Of a stretch of 64,000 bases of DNA, positions 1-7,484 are shown in pieces. The notes under the pieces were generated by a model. That model ran no database searches, had not been told where the DNA came from, and saw nothing but the letters and a program-made list of their open reading frames with translations. Origin of the DNA: GCA-2737725 sp965229355 (GTDB lineage: Bacteria; Pseudomonadota; Alphaproteobacteria; Rhodospirillales; Rhodospirillaceae); the NCBI GenBank assembly GCA_965229355.1, contig OZ245869.1:3348001-3412000 (forward strand), in the 5' to 3' direction. The stretch's first letter is position 1, and the number at the start of each line of letters is the position of its first letter. Position numbers and translations under genes: made by a program.

Positions 1-594
1 GCCGGTTTCTAAATTCTGGTAACCGACGGTGCCGTCGACACTTAAACCATCAAGACCAAAGTTCAGCGGCACTTTTACTTTGCCGGAATAATACCAGCCG
101 TCACCAAGGCCACCGAAGAAGTCCGGGGTGTAAGCAACACCAGCTGTGACTTTCGCGAGGCCAAAGTCGTAGCCGACTTTGCCTTGTACTTCATACCAGT
201 CATATTCCAACGCTTTTGCCGTGCTGGGATGGAAGTATTTAATGGCGCCGATATCATAGCTGAAGTTGTCGATATTGGCTTTATAGCCGCCATAGACATC
301 TAATTTCACGTCGCCTTCGCCGGGCAGACCGAAATTCATGTTCACGGCTTGTGCGCCAAAATAGACGCCAGCATTCGAGATGCCAGCCCCAGCGCCTGAG
401 TACCAATCAATGCCGCCCTGAACTGCGACATCATCTTCACCGACTTGGGTAAAGCCGCGAAAGACATAATCGTTGGCGACCGAGATGTTCGCCGCGAAAG
501 TGCCCGGCAGCATGTCATCACTGCCAGCCATGGCATTGGTCGACGCCGTGGCCAGCATCAGGACCGCAAGCATCAGTTTTCCGTTCATACGCAT
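1..594 (-). CDS. Gcw_chp (TIGR02001) family outer-membrane-like protein, 3' end cut by the window
   Basis: The frame is open from an ATG at 594 to the window edge, so about 198 residues are seen and the C-terminus is missing. It opens with a signal peptide ending near TNAMA, then alternating aromatic/polar strands with many Gly and Tyr (YVFRGFTQ, GIDWYSG, YDWYEVQGKVGYDFG, GWYYSGK). The early V-x-N-D-Y-V-F-R-G pattern is typical of the TIGR02001/Gcw_chp family, predicted beta-rich envelope proteins of unknown function. I chose the ATG at 594 because GAGG sits 8 bases upstream; a second in-frame ATG at 588 has poorer spacing. It lies 93 bases downstream of phoX on the same strand and may be cotranscribed. 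A pore or binding role is inference. Confidence 0.75.
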   Translation of the reverse strand, partial: MRMNGKLMLAVLMLATASTNAMAGSDDMLPGTFAANISVANDYVFRGFTQVGEDDVAVQGGIDWYSGAGAGISNAGVYFGAQAVNMNFGLPGEGDVKLDVYGGYKANIDNFSYDIGAIKYFHPSTAKALEYDWYEVQGKVGYDFGLAKVTAGVAYTPDFFGGLGDGWYYSGKVKVPLNFGLDGLSVDGTVGYQNLETG

Positions 595-625
595 TCGTAT
601 TTCCTCATGTTCATCGTGGTGTGAA

Positions 626-670
626 GCGCGTGGCTGAAGGTTTACGTGTCGTTCCTTCAAGGCCACGCGC
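626..670 (-). other. Intercistronic stem-loop between phoX and the Gcw_chp gene
   Basis: Arms at 626-640 and 654-670 pair over 9 plus 6 bp, interrupted by a 2-base bulge and closed by a 13-base loop. The stem is GC-rich and there is no T-run on the transcribed strand, so it looks more like an mRNA-stabilising or partially terminating intercistronic hairpin than a classical intrinsic terminator. Confidence 0.55.
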
Positions 671-687
671 GAAGCAAGTGCCGCTGT

Positions 688-2601
688 TTAAGCGCCGATT
701 TTTCCGCCGCCGATTTTACGGATGACGACGGTGGCTGGGCGCGGACGCCCTGCCGGGTCGTAGTCAGGCCAGTTACTGACCACACGCGGGTTTGCCGGTG
801 TCGGCGTACCCCATGCTGTCGTGCTTTCGCCTGGGTGCTGGATGTTGATGAACATTGTTTGCTGATCTGGCGTGAGCGAGATGCCCGTAATTTCCGCACC
901 GCGTGGACCGGTGAGGAAGCGGCGGATATCAGCGTTCGTTGGATCAGCTGCTAACATCATGTTGTTGCCGATGTTGGCGTAGTTGGCGCGGTTCTGGGTT
1001 GAGTTCGAAATATCAGTCTGGATCCAGAAGCGGCCATCCGGGTCGACCAACAGCCCATCGGGTGAGCCGAAGATGTTACGGCTGCTCAAGTTCACGCTCG
1101 GATCGAATGCCGGGTCACCGGCCAGCAGGAAGATGCTCCAGGTCAGCTTTGTATCGGTGTGATCGCCACCGGTGCCGATTTTCAAGATATGCCCGTACGT
1201 GTTTGGTGCACGTGGGTTCGGGCCGCTCGGTGCGCCCCAACCGGTACCGTTGGTGAGGGTCACGTACACATCTTGCGTAAGCGGGTGAACGGATGCCCAT
1301 TCTGGGCGGTCCATCTTGGTTGCGCCGACAGCGTCAGCCGCCAGACGTGTGCGGATCAGAACGTCAGCTTGGCTGGTCCAGCCATTTGCTGTCGTCAGAA
1401 CACCTTGGCCCCACACCAACGGCAGCCATTGGCCGGTGCCGTCATTGTTGAACTTTGCAACGTACAGCGTGCCTTCATCCAGCGGGCTGCGGCCTTCTTC
1501 GCGCATGTCACGCCAAGCTGCGGCACTGACGAATTTATAAAAATAATCGCCGTTTTCGTCGTCGCCTGTATAGACCACGGCAATGCCGCGTGTTTCGGCA
1601 TACGTCGCACCTTCGTGCTTGATGCGGCCAAGTGCGGTGCGCTTGATCGGCGTTGATGTCGGATCGAACGGATCGATTTCAACAACCCAGCCAAAGCGGT
1701 TCATTTCATTGCGGTTGCGGTTGGCATCGAAGCGCGAGTCAGCCAAGTGCCAGTTGTAACCCGCACCTGCTGCTGTCACGCCGTAACGTGCTTCCAGTGC
1801 CGTCGGGGTCCAGCCAGCAGCCGTTGTGCCGAAGTAACCGTTCCAGTTTTCTTCGCAAGTCAGGTACGTGTTCCACGGTGTAAAGCCGTTGGAGCAGTTG
1901 TTCAGCGTACCCATTGGTGCTGTGCCCAATTCCGATTTCAGCATCGGATGGTCAAGAGTGACCGGGCCCGAGAACGCCATCGGCGTGGTGCCGGTGATGC
2001 GACGGTTGTACTCGCTGTCGATGGTGGCCCATTTGCCGTCCACCATGCCGATCTTGATGACCGTAACGCCATGTGCGGCCAGGGCCTTGTTGACCTTTTC
2101 TGCCGTCATGGTGGTTGCGCCATCAGTGTACAGCAAGGTGGGGTCGACATATTCGTGGTTCAAAACAAGCAAGCCGCTCTGGCTGCCGCGCGGGCCGTTC
2201 TGAAGCGGGAAGTAGTGCATGCCATCGTGGTGCATGCCGATTTGCTGCGCTTGTTCAGCGGCGGTGTTCGATGCGTCTTTTTTCCAAGCTGGGCCGGTCG
2301 AGAGGATCGGTTGACCCCAGGGGATCAGAATGTCGGCAGTGTAGCCTTGGGCGACAACCAATGTGTCGGCTTGGCTGGTCGGTACCGGATCGAAACCTAA
2401 CACCGGGCTGATAACGTTCTTCGCTTCAGCATCGAACGGTTTTGCAGCCGCGCCAAGGAATGACAGTACAGCAGCGCCAAGGCCAGCATCCATCACTGTG
2501 CGGCGCGATAAATTCCCCTGGATCATGTCACGCAGCGCCGGATTGTTGCTCGTATTAGAGCCTTCGGGGCGCTCGTCGGTCAGTTGGGTTTGTTCAACCA
2601 C
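688..2601 (-). CDS. phoX: PhoX-family alkaline phosphatase (DUF839), Tat-exported
   Basis: A 637-residue protein of the PhoX/COG3211 family: calcium- and iron-dependent phosphomonoesterases that release phosphate from organic esters in the periplasm. The Tat signal shows as LSRRTVMDAG at residues 31-40, then an Ala-rich hydrophobic segment ending AEA. Family features include the GSQSGLLVLNHEY stretch, NCSNGFTPWNTYLTCEENWNG, and acidic ligand-rich segments such as DPDGRFWIQTD. I prefer a GTG start at 2601, because a purine-rich GAGGG lies 9 bases upstream and the 36 codons before it read as a non-conserved extension. Its downstream neighbour is the Gcw_chp gene. Control by phosphate starvation is expected for the family, but I see only one good Pho-box half-site upstream. 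Confidence 0.88.
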   Translation of the reverse strand: MVEQTQLTDERPEGSNTSNNPALRDMIQGNLSRRTVMDAGLGAAVLSFLGAAAKPFDAEAKNVISPVLGFDPVPTSQADTLVVAQGYTADILIPWGQPILSTGPAWKKDASNTAAEQAQQIGMHHDGMHYFPLQNGPRGSQSGLLVLNHEYVDPTLLYTDGATTMTAEKVNKALAAHGVTVIKIGMVDGKWATIDSEYNRRITGTTPMAFSGPVTLDHPMLKSELGTAPMGTLNNCSNGFTPWNTYLTCEENWNGYFGTTAAGWTPTALEARYGVTAAGAGYNWHLADSRFDANRNRNEMNRFGWVVEIDPFDPTSTPIKRTALGRIKHEGATYAETRGIAVVYTGDDENGDYFYKFVSAAAWRDMREEGRSPLDEGTLYVAKFNNDGTGQWLPLVWGQGVLTTANGWTSQADVLIRTRLAADAVGATKMDRPEWASVHPLTQDVYVTLTNGTGWGAPSGPNPRAPNTYGHILKIGTGGDHTDTKLTWSIFLLAGDPAFDPSVNLSSRNIFGSPDGLLVDPDGRFWIQTDISNSTQNRANYANIGNNMMLAADPTNADIRRFLTGPRGAEITGISLTPDQQTMFINIQHPGESTTAWGTPTPANPRVVSNWPDYDPAGRPRPATVVIRKIGGGKIGA

Positions 2602-2740
2602 TATAAAATTCCCTCTTCTTCGAAAACGCCGTCCACATGTTGCTGATTGCAGCCGCAAGAAACCGTTCCTGAGCTGCGCGCAACTTTGGCGTTTTTGGTT
2701 ATTGTTCAATCGGCCTCACGCTGTATTGCACTGCGAGAAG

Positions 2741-2772
2741 TCGGACTGATAGCTATCCGAACGCGATGACAG
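2741..2772. promoter_or_regulatory. Palindromic patch in the phoX / beta-lactamase divergent region
   Basis: The 298-base gap between two divergent genes holds an inverted repeat with TCGGA at 2741-2745 and TCCGA at 2756-2760. A perfect 10-base palindrome, GATAGCTATC, is nested at 2748-2757. Just beside it the minus strand reads CTGTCAT (2772-2766), a perfect half of the Pho-box consensus, but the second half-site 11 bases on is poor. It is a candidate operator for either gene; PhoB binding is unproven. Confidence 0.3.
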
Positions 2773-2899
2773 CTGCGTGTCTGAGGTGTTACGGTTCAAT
2801 GACGAATATTAATTTTCGTTCACACGCGACGTGATGATGATCGCAATCTTGCCATACAGGCGCGTTAGCTTGCGGCCATAAACTGTTCTGGGGATATCA

Positions 2900-3763
2900 A
2901 TGTTTCGATCAATACTGCTGATTGCCGCATGCTTTGTCATGGGCGCGACATCGCTGCGCGCGCAAGAGAACGACTGGGCGATACCACATGCGCCCTTCAA
3001 AGTTTTTGGGAATACGTTTTACGTCGGCACGCAAGGCATTACGGTGTTGCTGGTGACGTCGCCACAAGGTCACATTCTAATTGATGGTGGGCCCGATGAA
3101 GTCGCGGTCCAAGTTGCTGCCAATATCGCAAAGCTTGGCTTTAATATCCGTGATGTGAAAATCATCCTGAATACGCATGCGCACTTCGATCACTCAGGCG
3201 CACTAGCAGAGTTGCAGCGCCTCAGTGGGGCCGTAGTGAAAGCCAGCCCAGAAAGCGCGCCCGTGCTCGCCAGCGGCAAAGCGGCCTTAACCGATCCACA
3301 AGTGGGGATGCATGCAGATATGAGGCCGGTTGCGAATGTTGCGGTCATCGCAGACGGCGAAACCGTGAAGGTGGGTGCAACTGAGATTAAGCCGCTTTTC
3401 ACACCGGGGCACACCTCAGGCGGCACAAGTTGGGCTTGGGCGTCATGTGAGGGCACACGATGCTTAAACGTCGTCTACGCAGACAGCTTAACGGCGGTCT
3501 CCAAAGATGGCTTTCGTTTCTCAGATAGCAAGGCCTACCCCAATGCGGTGGCGGACTTTGGTAAAAGCTTTGCAAGCCTCGCCTCAACGCCGTGCGATAT
3601 TCTGATTACTGCGCATCCTGGTGTCAGCAAGCTGTGGGAGCGCCTGGAAAAGCGTGACGCTGGCAACGCTGATGCCCTGGTTGATGCAACGGCCTGTCGC
3701 CGGTTGGTTGATAATGCCCGAATTAATCTGGATAAACGGCTGGCTTGGGAGAAGACACAGTAG
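2900..3763 (+). CDS. Subclass B3 metallo-beta-lactamase (secreted)
   Basis: A 287-residue zinc hydrolase with a signal peptide ending SLRAQ (residues 1-21). The B3 metal ligands are all present: H93-A-H95-F-D97-H98 (standard H116, H118, D120, H121), H171 in TPGHTSGGTSW (H196) and H239 in TAHPG (H263). Serine at S196 within YADS matches the B3-typical Ser221. Cysteines 183 and 188 can form the usual disulfide. Members hydrolyse penicillins, cephalosporins and carbapenems in the periplasm, and many environmental bacteria carry intrinsic chromosomal copies. The start is supported by GGGGATATCA before the ATG. No mobile element flanks it, so it looks resident. Actual beta-lactam turnover is inferred from the intact active site. 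Confidence 0.9.
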   Translation: MFRSILLIAACFVMGATSLRAQENDWAIPHAPFKVFGNTFYVGTQGITVLLVTSPQGHILIDGGPDEVAVQVAANIAKLGFNIRDVKIILNTHAHFDHSGALAELQRLSGAVVKASPESAPVLASGKAALTDPQVGMHADMRPVANVAVIADGETVKVGATEIKPLFTPGHTSGGTSWAWASCEGTRCLNVVYADSLTAVSKDGFRFSDSKAYPNAVADFGKSFASLASTPCDILITAHPGVSKLWERLEKRDAGNADALVDATACRRLVDNARINLDKRLAWEKTQ

Positions 3764-3815
3764 TCGAGCCTGGGTATAACCCAGATCATTCCTATCCCTG
3801 CGAGTACCCACAGCT

Positions 3816-4151
3816 ATGGCCCACGTCCACACACGCGATCTCAGCGGCATTATTAAAGTCGATGGCGATGAATACGAGTGGTCGCTGCGCCGTGAAGCGC
3901 GGCATTCAAAGACCGGTCATGGCATGGCCATTGCCATCAAACTGGTGGGGGCCAAGCGCGAAGCTGTTTTGGATTTTCCAATGCCAAAGCCCATCGATGG
4001 GGCCGAGCGCGAGTGGTCGTGGAAATGGCTGCGTCCGAAAATCACCGAAGAGCTTCTGACGAATAGTATTCGAAGCATTATTGCGGCGGGCTGGGAGCCG
4101 ACATCACGCGGCAAAACCGAAACGTTCGCGGTCGATAAAGACGGGAACTAA
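3816..4151 (+). CDS. Conserved-looking hypothetical protein, 111 aa
   Basis: I do not recognise this family. The product is a small soluble protein with no signal peptide or membrane segment. It reads as alternating strands (DLSGIIKVDGDEYEWSLRREAR), then a Trp-rich middle (REWSWKWLRPK) and a helix (TEELLTNSIRSIIAAGWEP). It starts 52 bases after the beta-lactamase stop on the same strand and converges with the protease gene, overlapping its stop by 4 bases. Codon use resembles its neighbours. The start has only a weak GAG upstream, so it could lie elsewhere. Confidence 0.6.
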   Translation: MAHVHTRDLSGIIKVDGDEYEWSLRREARHSKTGHGMAIAIKLVGAKREAVLDFPMPKPIDGAEREWSWKWLRPKITEELLTNSIRSIIAAGWEPTSRGKTETFAVDKDGN

Positions 4152-5050
4152 CTGCCGGAAAATTTTGCGCGGGGAAAAATTTTTAAAATCCACGGCTTTT
4201 GGAACGACACGCGTGTGAACCAGGATTTGTCGCCGTAGCTGGCTTTGCCTGAGCCATTCGAATTCACGCCGACGATCATCCATTGCTCGCCGCGCTTCAT
4301 CCACGCACTGCCGCCGCTATCACCTGAACCAACAAGTCCAACGAATGGTGTTGCGGGTTTGTTTGAGCCGCCGAACGGGTTTTTGAGGCTGCCATCTTCG
4401 CGACCCATCCAGATGCCAAGATAACTGCCGCTGTCTGTCTCATTCAGTTCTGGTGTTGCATCGACGACTTCTTCGACCAACCCTTGCGCGGCGGCTTTAT
4501 CAGAGGCTTCGTAATACTTATCGTCTTCGCCGGTGGAGCCAATGCCACGGCTGCCGTAGCCCACAAACGTGATCAGCTTTTTAAGCTCGTCTTTGCCGTC
4601 ATACAGAATGGGTTGCGGCCCGGCATTATTCAGCGGAAAGGGCAGGCGCAAGATCACAAGGTCATAGCCTGTGCGGCTTTCTGTATCGCCGTTCCAATCG
4701 GGATGAACCCAGATTTTATCGGCCTTCAGCGTTTTGCCATTCGTCCCGCGGATTACATAGTCGCTGGCTTTGGGTTTCTTTTCGTAAATGTGCGCGGAGG
4801 TCAGGATGTACGCATGATCTTCATCGTTACCGATCCATGTGCCTGAGGCTTCGCCCCAGTTCTCACCGTCAGTGGAAAGGGCCAACACAGATTTGAATTG
4901 CGGCTCGTTGGCGAGTTTGATGCTTGCTCCAAACCCTGCCCAAGGTTTTGACTTCGTGCCGCCTTCCTGACGCCAGAGGCTGTCTTGAATGGTGACGGCT
5001 TGGGCTGATGATGCAAACAAAACGAAAGAGGCGAGAACAACGGCTTTCAC
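4148..5050 (-). CDS. Secreted trypsin-like serine protease
   Basis: About 300 residues with a signal peptide MKAVVLASFVLFASSAQA. The chymotrypsin-fold catalytic triad is visible: His in LTSAHI, Asp in GYDLVILRL and Ser in GSGDSGGSAW, the canonical GDSGG box (residues near 87, 130 and 245 with this start). I chose the GTG at 5050 because GGGG lies 8 bases upstream and the signal peptide then starts cleanly; a GTG at 5059 would add three residues. Substrate is unknown. The gene is transcribed toward the 111-aa hypothetical gene, with overlapping stops. An S1-like endopeptidase acting in the periplasm or outside the cell is the likely role. Confidence 0.82.
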   Translation of the reverse strand: MKAVVLASFVLFASSAQAVTIQDSLWRQEGGTKSKPWAGFGASIKLANEPQFKSVLALSTDGENWGEASGTWIGNDEDHAYILTSAHIYEKKPKASDYVIRGTNGKTLKADKIWVHPDWNGDTESRTGYDLVILRLPFPLNNAGPQPILYDGKDELKKLITFVGYGSRGIGSTGEDDKYYEASDKAAAQGLVEEVVDATPELNETDSGSYLGIWMGREDGSLKNPFGGSNKPATPFVGLVGSGDSGGSAWMKRGEQWMIVGVNSNGSGKASYGDKSWFTRVSFQKPWILKIFPRAKFSGS

Positions 5051-5109
5051 AGGCAACACCCCAATAAACCCAGAGTAGATAGCTTACTCAGGTTTTTGAG
5101 AGGTTGCCA

Positions 5110-6993
5110 CTAGGCCGCGTTGGCTTGGTCGTACTCGTCTTGCAACAGCAGCCATGCTTCTTCGGCGGTCTCAAGCTCGTTCATGACTTTGCCAAGCTGC
5201 GTTTGAAGCTCCAATGCTTTGGCGGGCGGACCTTCGTACAACTTCGGATCAGCAAGCGCTGCATCAAGCTTTGCGCGTTCCTTAGTCAACTTCTCGACCA
5301 AGGCTTCGGCTTTCTCAACCTTCTGCTTCAGTGGTTTCAACGCTTGGCGACGTTCAGCAGCGGTGCGGCGATCTGCTTTGGCATCAACAACGGAGGCCGA
5401 TGTTTCTTTCGGCTGCTTCTGAACGACGCGACTATCACGGCTCAGCAGGTGCGCGCGGTAGTCTTCCATGTCGCCGTCGAAAGACGTGATCGTGCCTTGG
5501 TCTACCAGCAAGAAGCGATCCACGCTCAACTCAAGCACGTGCGGATCGTGGCTGATCAGAATCACCGCGCCATTAAACGCGTTGATGGCTTCCACCAGGG
5601 CTTGGCGTGAGTCCATATCCAAGTGGTTGGTGGGTTCGTCCAGCAGCAGAATATGCGGCTTGGACAATGTCATCAGCGCAAACAGCAGGCGCGCTTTTTC
5701 ACCGCCAGATAAATTGGAGATTTTATTCTCGGCTTTGGGTTTCGAGAAATTAAAGCGCCCTAAGTGATTGCGGATGTTTTGCTCGGTGTCGTCGGGGCGA
5801 CGGCGTTGCATCTCCATGATCGGCGTCGCGTTCATGTCCAACTCTTCGGCCTGATGCTGCGCGAAGTAGCCGATGCGCAGCTTGCCCGATTTCGTCACGC
5901 CACCCGCCATGGGCTCAAGCTTGCCCGCGAACAGTTTCATCAGCGTGGACTTGCCGTTACCGTTTGCGCCCAGCAGCGCGATGCGGTCTTCAGAGTCCAA
6001 ACGCAGCGAAAGGTTCTTCAACACCGGCTTGCCGTCATACCCAAGTGTCACGTTGTTCACGCTGTAAAGCGGTGGCGGAAGTTCCTCGGTCTCGGGGAAC
6101 ATGAAGCTCACCACGCCTTCTTCACTGTGCTCGGCAATCGGCTGCAAGCGCTCCAGCATCTTCACGCGTGATTGCGCCTGCTTGGCTTTGGTGGCCTTGG
6201 CTTTGAAGCGATCAATAAACGACTGCAAGTGCGCGCGCTTCTGGTCCAACTTCACGCGCGCTTTTTCGTTCTGCTCAATGCGCATACGGCGTGTGTTCTC
6301 GAAGAAGTCGTAGTCACCCTGGTACATGGTGAGCTTCGCGTTCTCGAGATGTAAGATCGATGTGGGCACGCGGTTGAGCAGCCCGCGATCATGGCTCACC
6401 AGCAAAATCGTGCCGGGGTAGCTTTTCAAATAGTCTTCAAGCCAAATGGTGGCTTCCAGGTCCAAGTGGTTGGTGGGCTCATCCAGCAGCAGCAAGTCAG
6501 GCTGCGTGAACAACAACCCTGCCAACGCCACGCGCATCCGCCACCCGCCCGAGTAATCAGAGCAGGGGCGTTGCTGCGCGTCTTCATCAAAACCTAAACC
6601 GGCCAGAATGCGCGCCGCGCGTGCTTCGGCGGTGTAGGCGTCTTTGTCGGCCAGTCGAATGTGAATTTCAGCGATGCGGTTGGGGTCGGTCGCGGTTTCT
6701 GCTTCCGCATTTAAAGCCACCAACTCTTTGTCAGCGGCAATCACGGTGTTGATCAGGCTTTCCCAACTGTGGGGTGCTTCCTGGCTGGTTACCCCTACGC
6801 TCCAGCGTTTGGGGATATCCACCGTGCCGCTCTCAGCGCCCAACTGACCCATAATAATTTTGAACAGCGTGGTCTTGCCGGTGCCGTTGCGGCCCACCAA
6901 GCCTACCCGGTGCCCAGCATTGATCGACGCACTGGTGCTATCCAGCAGCAGGCGGGGGCCGATCCGGTAGGTGAGGTTCTCAACGCGCAACAT
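5110..6993 (-). CDS. ABC-F family ATP-binding protein (YheS/Uup-like)
   Basis: A 627-residue protein with two ABC ATPase domains and no membrane segments. Walker A motifs are GRNGTGKT (residues 34-41) and GANGNGKS (from about 342). Signature plus Walker B read YSGGWRMRVALAG...LLLLDEPTNHLD and LSGGEKARLLFA...LLLDEPTNHLD. Between the domains is the charged linker of ABC-F proteins (KRAHLQSFIDRFKAKATKAKQAQSR). The C-terminal 90 residues form a Lys/Glu-rich coiled coil as in YheS and Uup. ABC-F proteins act on the ribosome, clearing stalls or giving antibiotic protection. I set the start at the ATG at 6993, where the conserved MLRVENLTYR begins; the upstream 19 codons look like non-coding extension. 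Confidence 0.88.
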   Translation of the reverse strand: MLRVENLTYRIGPRLLLDSTSASINAGHRVGLVGRNGTGKTTLFKIIMGQLGAESGTVDIPKRWSVGVTSQEAPHSWESLINTVIAADKELVALNAEAETATDPNRIAEIHIRLADKDAYTAEARAARILAGLGFDEDAQQRPCSDYSGGWRMRVALAGLLFTQPDLLLLDEPTNHLDLEATIWLEDYLKSYPGTILLVSHDRGLLNRVPTSILHLENAKLTMYQGDYDFFENTRRMRIEQNEKARVKLDQKRAHLQSFIDRFKAKATKAKQAQSRVKMLERLQPIAEHSEEGVVSFMFPETEELPPPLYSVNNVTLGYDGKPVLKNLSLRLDSEDRIALLGANGNGKSTLMKLFAGKLEPMAGGVTKSGKLRIGYFAQHQAEELDMNATPIMEMQRRRPDDTEQNIRNHLGRFNFSKPKAENKISNLSGGEKARLLFALMTLSKPHILLLDEPTNHLDMDSRQALVEAINAFNGAVILISHDPHVLELSVDRFLLVDQGTITSFDGDMEDYRAHLLSRDSRVVQKQPKETSASVVDAKADRRTAAERRQALKPLKQKVEKAEALVEKLTKERAKLDAALADPKLYEGPPAKALELQTQLGKVMNELETAEEAWLLLQDEYDQANAA

Positions 6994-7484
6994 TATTATC
7001 GTCCAGGAGCTAAGGCCCGTGTCGATACTTTCCGGGGTGCCAATGGTCAACCAGAACAGAGAATCGGGCGGCCAAAATCCATAGCCCTATGGGTACTGGA
7101 GTGAAAAATTCTCTCCACACACCAATAACGGTTTTTGCATCGGCAATGCCGATAACTCTGGCCAGCTTTTTCGATGTACTTTTATTGCGTGACGATTCAA
7201 AGGCACTGAAAAACCCAGCAAAACTGCGCAAAATTCGCTACACGTTTCGCGCGATCAGCGCCACGCCATTATGCGGTTACATTCGCTCATCTAACGGCCG
7301 ATCGAATGCTTGACGGCATTATGATCTAGACTATTGATAGATCGGCGCTCTATAGCGAGCGCTTCCCAGACAATAAAAAATGTCGAAACGGGGATGAGGT
7401 GCATCCTGTAGTGGTGTGGTCGTTCGGACGATCCACGCCTGCGACGGGGTGTGAAGTTTTAGGGGTTACTGGAGTTTGTTGCCG
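6994..7484. other. Gene-free divergent region between the ABC-F gene and gltB
   Basis: I see no convincing gene in these 491 bases. A possible sigma-70-like promoter for gltB is TTGACG at 7310-7315 and TATTGA at 7332-7337 (spacing 16). Inverted repeats follow: GATCTA/TAGATC at 7323-7328 and 7338-7343, and GCGCTC/GAGCGC at 7345-7350 and 7357-7362. They could be operator or leader structures. No NtrC or sigma-54 site was recognised. Confidence 0.4.

Noticed and set aside
1747..2400. Open frame of 217 codons on the plus strand inside phoX
   Set aside because: It has no recognisable domain and lies opposite a well-supported PhoX gene.
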